The translations under genes were made by a program, and so were the position numbers. The notes beneath the pieces are model-generated. The model did no database searches. It saw only the letters and a list, made by a program, of their open reading frames with translations, and was not told where the DNA came from. 9,985 bases of DNA from Cytophaga sp051961495 (lineage in GTDB: Bacteria > Bacteroidota > Bacteroidia > Cytophagales > Cytophagaceae). Each line of letters opens with the position of its first letter. Positions within the stretch are counted from its first letter, which is position 1. Of the stretch, positions 7,201 through 9,985 are shown one piece after another. The DNA is taken from assembly GCF_051961495.1 (NCBI RefSeq), contig NZ_JBQCDF010000160.1, positions 1 to 9,985 on the forward strand. Reading direction: 5' to 3'.

Positions 7201-7409
7201 AGCGTTCTTTTATGCTGGCCGGCGCCGATAATATGCTTATGAGTTTATGGCAGGTAAATGATGAAGGAACACAATTGCTTATGAGCAGTTTCTATAAGTA
7301 TTGGATTAAAGATAAAAATACAGCGCAGGCATTCAGAAATGCCCAGCTTGAATTAATGAAAACACATCCTTCCCCGTTTTACTGGGCAGCATTTATCTGT
7401 ATAAAATAA
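4254..7409 (+). CDS. Exported TPR-CHAT protein (caspase-like peptidase with tetratricopeptide repeats)
   Basis: The 1051-residue product starts with a signal peptide (hydrophobic core IISGIWILLFI, likely cut after ACA at residue 20), so it should act outside the cytoplasm. Residues of about 60-515 are TPR units with a strict 42-residue period in the middle, seen as PEYATVLNN (231), AEYAKSLND (273), ITYWNTQNN (315), PEYGNYLNS (357) and PNYSRILNN (399), the kinesin-light-chain-like TPR type. About 515-680 is a helical linker. The C-terminal CHAT domain (about 685-1050) has the clan CD dyad intact: His893 in HIATHGYF and Cys966 in LSACETGLGE, followed by GVLGLQRSFMLAGA, SLWQVND and the closing FYWAAF. 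CHAT domains are caspase/separase relatives that cut or bind target proteins selected by the TPRs; the target here is unknown. The ATG at 4254 is chosen over a GTG at 4206 because only it puts the signal peptide at the N terminus. The stop is 3 bases before bioF, implying co-transcription. Confidence 0.9.
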   Translation: MLCRIISGIWILLFIQNACAQLSLPAERTALEQLTASGDYQAALKKAVSIKSYTEKKFGAQDPEHAKSLLDLAVVYYYLFDCPNSQLYIQSAKNIYAVKPGTQSYEYANTLQNQSYILLNCNETDKAEQATAQAIKIIQEHVKDSLLLLASLHSDLGYIQTLTGEITEAKKNYGISYELMQANGFENSEAFAFLLNNIASFYHDLSDYTQAKKYYEESLVRHKILFGNNSPEYATVLNNLAILNLDFGFYEDGGQNIFRAATIFKTVKGDRSAEYAKSLNDIGNVYDKEGDYKNAEYFYKKSLELKKQLGLEGNITYWNTQNNLALLYSRLGNYTAAISMMQLQLATVKKYKGEKYPEYGNYLNSMGTIYQASQEYANASDYFNQALNFYKTYYGTSDPNYSRILNNLGVISIKENNMQKALQYFNLSLQILEADTISNAIERADTYNNLGEVYSATGEFGKARAQFDKALAIYDAQIGRKHPDYWTTYSNIALLKYRSGNIREAIQDTRQVLDMNISMIYDNFTFLSEAEKLKYWNKTYDQFEFYNAVCVKQSEKNPELIGSMFDYSLATKSIVFNYTQHLKSKIIQKGDHELLGTYNTWEQKKQLLATYYNFSKQKIADDGIDIPALQEEVNTLEKNIAVRSADFKIAREIRNVHWKDVQVKLKDNEAAVQMIRMQVFNNTWTDSVVYAALILTRETTAGPVLVVLKNGNKLEGGYYKGFQNAVKFNQVTTEFYNAFWKEIDQHLQNKTTIYFSPDGVYNKINIAALKLPDGGYLMEKRTVQYVPMLRSLITSADTKAAGTEKAFLFGHPDYNYAIQPLADSLNFSQAQVNPEELRGYQLNELPQTKIEVEKIQSILKTGGIDAEIYTANKATETSIKSLKSPYVVHIATHGYFVKDYELEEETNTAVNYKENPLLRSGILLAGSNYTLNNQSYGNTLDDGILTAYEAMQLNLENTQLVILSACETGLGEQMNGEGVLGLQRSFMLAGADNMLMSLWQVNDEGTQLLMSSFYKYWIKDKNTAQAFRNAQLELMKTHPSPFYWAAFICIK

Positions 7410-7412
7410 ATC

Positions 7413-8537
7413 ATGTCATACAGAGATAAAATTTTACAAAAATTAAAAGACCGTCATGCCGACAACTCTTTTCGTACATTAATTGTGCGGGAAGGATTGG
7501 TTGATTTTTTTTCCAATGACTATTTAGGATTTGCCCGCGACCAGGAATTGTTCAATGCTGTTCTGAATAAAGAAGCACAATACAGGCTTGAAGTATGTAA
7601 CGGGTCAACAGGTTCACGGTTATTGTCGGGTAATACCAGGCTGGCCGAAGAAGCAGAGACCTGCCTGGCAGCGTTTTTCCAGGCAGAGAAAACATTGATC
7701 TTTAATTCCGGTTACAGCGCCAATGTTGGTGTGCTTTCGGCATTGCCGCAGAAAGGAGATACGATTCTGTATGATGAGCTTATTCATGCCAGTTTGAAAG
7801 ATGGCGCACGCTTATCTTTTGCCGACCGAATTTCTTTTAAGCATAATGACCTGGAAGATTTTGAGAAAAAAATCAAACGCGCCAAAGGCGATATCTTTGT
7901 TGTAGTAGAATCCATCTATTCCATGGATGGGGATAAAGCGCCACTGAAAGAAATTATCCGGATCGCAAAACAATACGATGCCTGCATCATTGTAGACGAG
8001 GCACATTCCACGGGTACCTGCGGTGCATATGGCGAAGGCTTTGTGCTGGCTGAAGGCCTGCAGGATGATGTTGACATTCGTATTCATACCTTTGGGAAAG
8101 CCATGGGTATTCATGGCGCCTGTGTAGCGGGTGAGAAGATGGTGATCGATTATCTGATCAACTTTTCACGTGCATTCATTTATACCACCGCATTCTCGCC
8201 GCATTCTTTTTTTGCTGTGCTGGCAGCATTTGAAAAATTACGCGGCGCACAAAATATTTTGACAACCTTACATAAAAATATACAACAGTTTTCAGCAGGG
8301 TTAAAGCAATTCGATTCATACATTGTCAGCACCAGTTCAATACAGGTATTGAAGATTGGCGGCAATGACCGTGTGAAAGAGCTCGCACAGAAAATCCAGG
8401 CGCAGGGCTTTGATGTGCGTCCGATCCTTTCACCTACCGTGAAAAAAGGCGAGGAACGTTTGCGTTTCTGTATTCATGCATTCAATACGGAAACACAATT
8501 AACAGACCTGCTAGCCTGCATCAAAAAAAATCTATGA
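7413..8537 (+). CDS. bioF: 8-amino-7-oxononanoate (KAPA) synthase
   Basis: This is a PLP enzyme of the alpha-oxoamine synthase family, 374 residues (Escherichia coli BioF has 384). It condenses pimeloyl-ACP or -CoA with L-alanine, releasing CO2, to give KAPA, the first committed step of the biotin ring pathway. Visible landmarks are the FFSNDYLGF entry motif (32-40), the glycine-rich GSTGSRLLSGNT (64-75), His125 in ELIHAS that stacks on the cofactor, VESIYSMDGD (165-174), DEAHSTG with Asp195 and His198 contacting PLP, and the Schiff-base lysine Lys229 in HTFGKAMG. The related Kbl and serine palmitoyltransferase share this fold; bioF is preferred because bioD and bioA follow at once. The gene starts 3 bases after the CHAT stop and ends in an ATGA overlap with bioD. 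I see no promoter or BirA-type operator just upstream, so it probably depends on the CHAT transcript or an internal promoter. Confidence 0.93.
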   Translation: MSYRDKILQKLKDRHADNSFRTLIVREGLVDFFSNDYLGFARDQELFNAVLNKEAQYRLEVCNGSTGSRLLSGNTRLAEEAETCLAAFFQAEKTLIFNSGYSANVGVLSALPQKGDTILYDELIHASLKDGARLSFADRISFKHNDLEDFEKKIKRAKGDIFVVVESIYSMDGDKAPLKEIIRIAKQYDACIIVDEAHSTGTCGAYGEGFVLAEGLQDDVDIRIHTFGKAMGIHGACVAGEKMVIDYLINFSRAFIYTTAFSPHSFFAVLAAFEKLRGAQNILTTLHKNIQQFSAGLKQFDSYIVSTSSIQVLKIGGNDRVKELAQKIQAQGFDVRPILSPTVKKGEERLRFCIHAFNTETQLTDLLACIKKNL

Positions 8538-9154
8538 AAAAATATTTCGTTACAGCAATATCAACCGATTCAGGTAAAACACTGGTGAGTGCGATACTGG
8601 TGAATGCCTTGCAGGCAGATTACTGGAAACCCGTTCAGGCAGGCATGATCGAAACCGATAGCAACACCATCCGCAAATTGTTGAACAGTGAACATTCCAT
8701 CATTCATCCCGAAGCGTACCGGCTGCAGTATCCTGCGTCTCCGCATGCGGCAGCGAAAAAAGAAAATATCGTTATCGATCCGGCATCCATTCAATTGCCG
8801 GATACGGATGGCAACGATCTGGTCATTGAAGGTGCAGGCGGAGTGCTTGTCCCGTTGAATGATACAGCAGTTGTTGCAGACCTCATCACACAGTTTGATG
8901 CTGAAGTTATTCTTGTGTCGAATATTTATCTGGGCAGTATCAATCATACGTTGCTTACTGCTGAAGAATTAAAGCGTCGCGGTATCAAAGTGAAAGGAAT
9001 CATATTCAATGGAGAGCCGAACGAAGAAACAGAACGGATTATCCTGAAACATACCGGTTATAAAAAACTGCTGCATGTATATCCGGAAGAAAAAATTACA
9101 GACGCAGTTGTTAAAGCATATGCAGTAAAATTATTTGAGCATTGGTATGAATAA
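8534..9154 (+). CDS. bioD: Dethiobiotin synthetase
   Basis: The 206-residue ATP-dependent carboxylase closes the ureido ring of 7,8-diaminopelargonate with CO2 to make dethiobiotin. The P-loop is at residues 6-16 (VTAISTDSGKT), with Lys15 and Thr16 for ATP; the substrate-binding KPVQAG is at 32-37, SPHAAA at 69-74, the second switch-like motif EGAGGVLVPL at 99-108, and NIYLGSINHTLLT at 130-142. Length and order fit the family (Escherichia coli BioD is about 225). The loop is unusual: most BioD proteins read GTDT or GIDT before xxGKT, whereas here Ala8, Ile9 and Ser10 take the place of Gly, Thr and Asp. GKT itself is kept, so activity is expected. The start overlaps the bioF stop by 4 bases (ATGA) and the end overlaps bioA by 8 bases, a typical translationally coupled arrangement. 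Confidence 0.92.
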   Translation: MKKYFVTAISTDSGKTLVSAILVNALQADYWKPVQAGMIETDSNTIRKLLNSEHSIIHPEAYRLQYPASPHAAAKKENIVIDPASIQLPDTDGNDLVIEGAGGVLVPLNDTAVVADLITQFDAEVILVSNIYLGSINHTLLTAEELKRRGIKVKGIIFNGEPNEETERIILKHTGYKKLLHVYPEEKITDAVVKAYAVKLFEHWYE

Positions 9155-9985
9155 GACATTGCTGGAAAAAGATGCCGGACACCTCTGGCATCCCTACACA
9201 CCGCTAATCAATAAGAGACCGTATGCAGAAGTTGTTTCTGCAAAAGATATGTACCTGCACCTGGCAGACGGCACAAAGCTGATGGATGCCATATCATCCT
9301 GGTGGGTCAACATCCATGGTCATGGAAACGAGCAGCTGGCAAAGGCTGTACAGAGCCAGATCCTGGAGCTGGACCATACCTTGTTTGCAGGCTTCACGCA
9401 TAAGCCAGCGGTAGATTTTGCTATTAATTTTTTGCGCGTCGTGGCATGCGACCAGAGCCGTCTTTTTTATTCAGAAAATGGAAGCACGGCTGTTGAAGTG
9501 GCCATGAAGATGGCTGTTCAGTACTGGAAAAATAAAGGCGAGGAGCGCACAACCATTGTAGCAATTGAAGGGGCATTCCACGGCGATACATTTGGCGCCA
9601 TGTCTGTGAGCGCGCGTGGTCTGTTTACCGAAGCTTTTGAATCGTTGCTCAATCCGGTATTGTTCATTCCTTTTCCCGATGGTACAAACGATGAAGAAGT
9701 ACTGCAGCAGCTGGAAACGTATTTTCAAAAACACCCTGTTGCAGCATTCATCTATGAGCCGCTGATCCAGGGCACGGGCGGCATGCGTGTATATACACCG
9801 GAATTACTTTCGCGCATGATGGATGTATGCGCCAGATACGGTGTACTGACGATTGCAGATGAAGTCATGACCGGTTTTGGGAGAACAGGAAAAAAATTCG
9901 CATCGCATTACTGTACGCGCAAACCCGATCTGATGTGCTTTTCCAAAGCCATTACCGGCGGCTTGCTGCCTTTAGGTGTAACCAC
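9147..9985 (+). CDS. bioA: Adenosylmethionine-8-amino-7-oxononanoate aminotransferase, 3' end cut by window
   Basis: About 279 codons are visible of an expected 420-430. The PLP class III aminotransferase converts KAPA to 7,8-diaminopelargonate, in most bacteria with S-adenosylmethionine as amino donor. Landmarks are LWHPYTP (13-19, with Tyr17), ISSWW with Trp52 and Trp53, NGSTAVEVAMK (PLP phosphate-binding loop, about 111-121), FHGDTFGAMSV (144-154), EPLIQGTGGMR, ADEVMTGFGRTG with the PLP aspartate, and the Schiff-base lysine Lys267 in FSKAITGG close to the window end. Numbering equals that of Escherichia coli BioA up to residue 144. There the usual tyrosine (Tyr144 in E. coli) is Phe, which may bear on amino-donor choice. 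The ATG at 9147 lies inside the end of bioD (8-base overlap), and it places the HPYT and SSWW motifs exactly where expected, so the start is secure. Confidence 0.93.
   Translation, partial: MNKTLLEKDAGHLWHPYTPLINKRPYAEVVSAKDMYLHLADGTKLMDAISSWWVNIHGHGNEQLAKAVQSQILELDHTLFAGFTHKPAVDFAINFLRVVACDQSRLFYSENGSTAVEVAMKMAVQYWKNKGEERTTIVAIEGAFHGDTFGAMSVSARGLFTEAFESLLNPVLFIPFPDGTNDEEVLQQLETYFQKHPVAAFIYEPLIQGTGGMRVYTPELLSRMMDVCARYGVLTIADEVMTGFGRTGKKFASHYCTRKPDLMCFSKAITGGLLPLGVT

Noticed and set aside
4254..7409. TPR-CHAT as part of a type III-E CRISPR system
   Set aside because: There is no CRISPR array, Cas7-11 or RT-Cas1 gene in the window, and the protein carries a signal peptide.
7380..7412. BirA-type biotin operator before bioF
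   Set aside because: No TTGTAAACC-like inverted repeat is visible; only 3 bases separate the CHAT stop from the bioF start.
8570..8947. 125-residue open frame on the minus strand inside bioD
   Set aside because: It is antisense to bioD, whose motifs are intact, and shows no domain or start signal.

Overview
The window looks like chromosomal DNA of a Bacteroidota bacterium, most likely near Cytophaga; the genus is a guess from overall feel. The reasons are: no convincing Shine-Dalgarno sequences before the starts, a promoter with a Bacteroidota-type -33/-7 pair (TTTG, 19 bp, TAnnTTTG-like) before the D-lactate dehydrogenase gene, a secreted DUF1573 protein, and an exported TPR-CHAT protein. 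Coding density is high and no gene-free stretch exceeds 300 bases. I see no tRNA, rRNA, IS element, phage gene or CRISPR array.

Left part (1-2495). The 3' end of a small muconolactone-isomerase-like gene (+) faces a minus-strand group, and the two share a strong hairpin terminator at 179-211. The minus-strand group has a tiny, easily missed gene for a secreted histidine-rich peptide (256-417) and, upstream of it, a large acyl-CoA synthetase of the plant AAE17/AAE18 type (507-2495).

Middle part (2496-4253). A 128-bp divergent spacer carrying a 15-bp inverted repeat separates the synthetase from a DUF1573 secreted protein (2624-3010). That gene ends in a clear intrinsic terminator (3056-3089). 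A -33/-7 promoter then drives a fermentative D-lactate dehydrogenase (3160-4146). A 107-bp spacer follows, with an inverted repeat ending two bases before the next start codon.

Right part (4254-9985). An exported 1051-residue protein joins a regular array of 42-residue TPR units to a caspase-like CHAT protease domain with an intact His/Cys pair. Only 3 bases later a biotin cluster starts: bioF, bioD (4-base overlap) and bioA (8-base overlap, cut by the window end). These convert pimeloyl thioester plus alanine to KAPA, then DAPA, then dethiobiotin; the gene order differs from the reaction order, in which BioA acts before BioD. bioB, bioC and bioH are not in the window. The physical linkage of an exported caspase-like protein to biotin synthesis is the most unusual arrangement here. 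The histidine-rich peptide and the inverted repeats are the next best leads.
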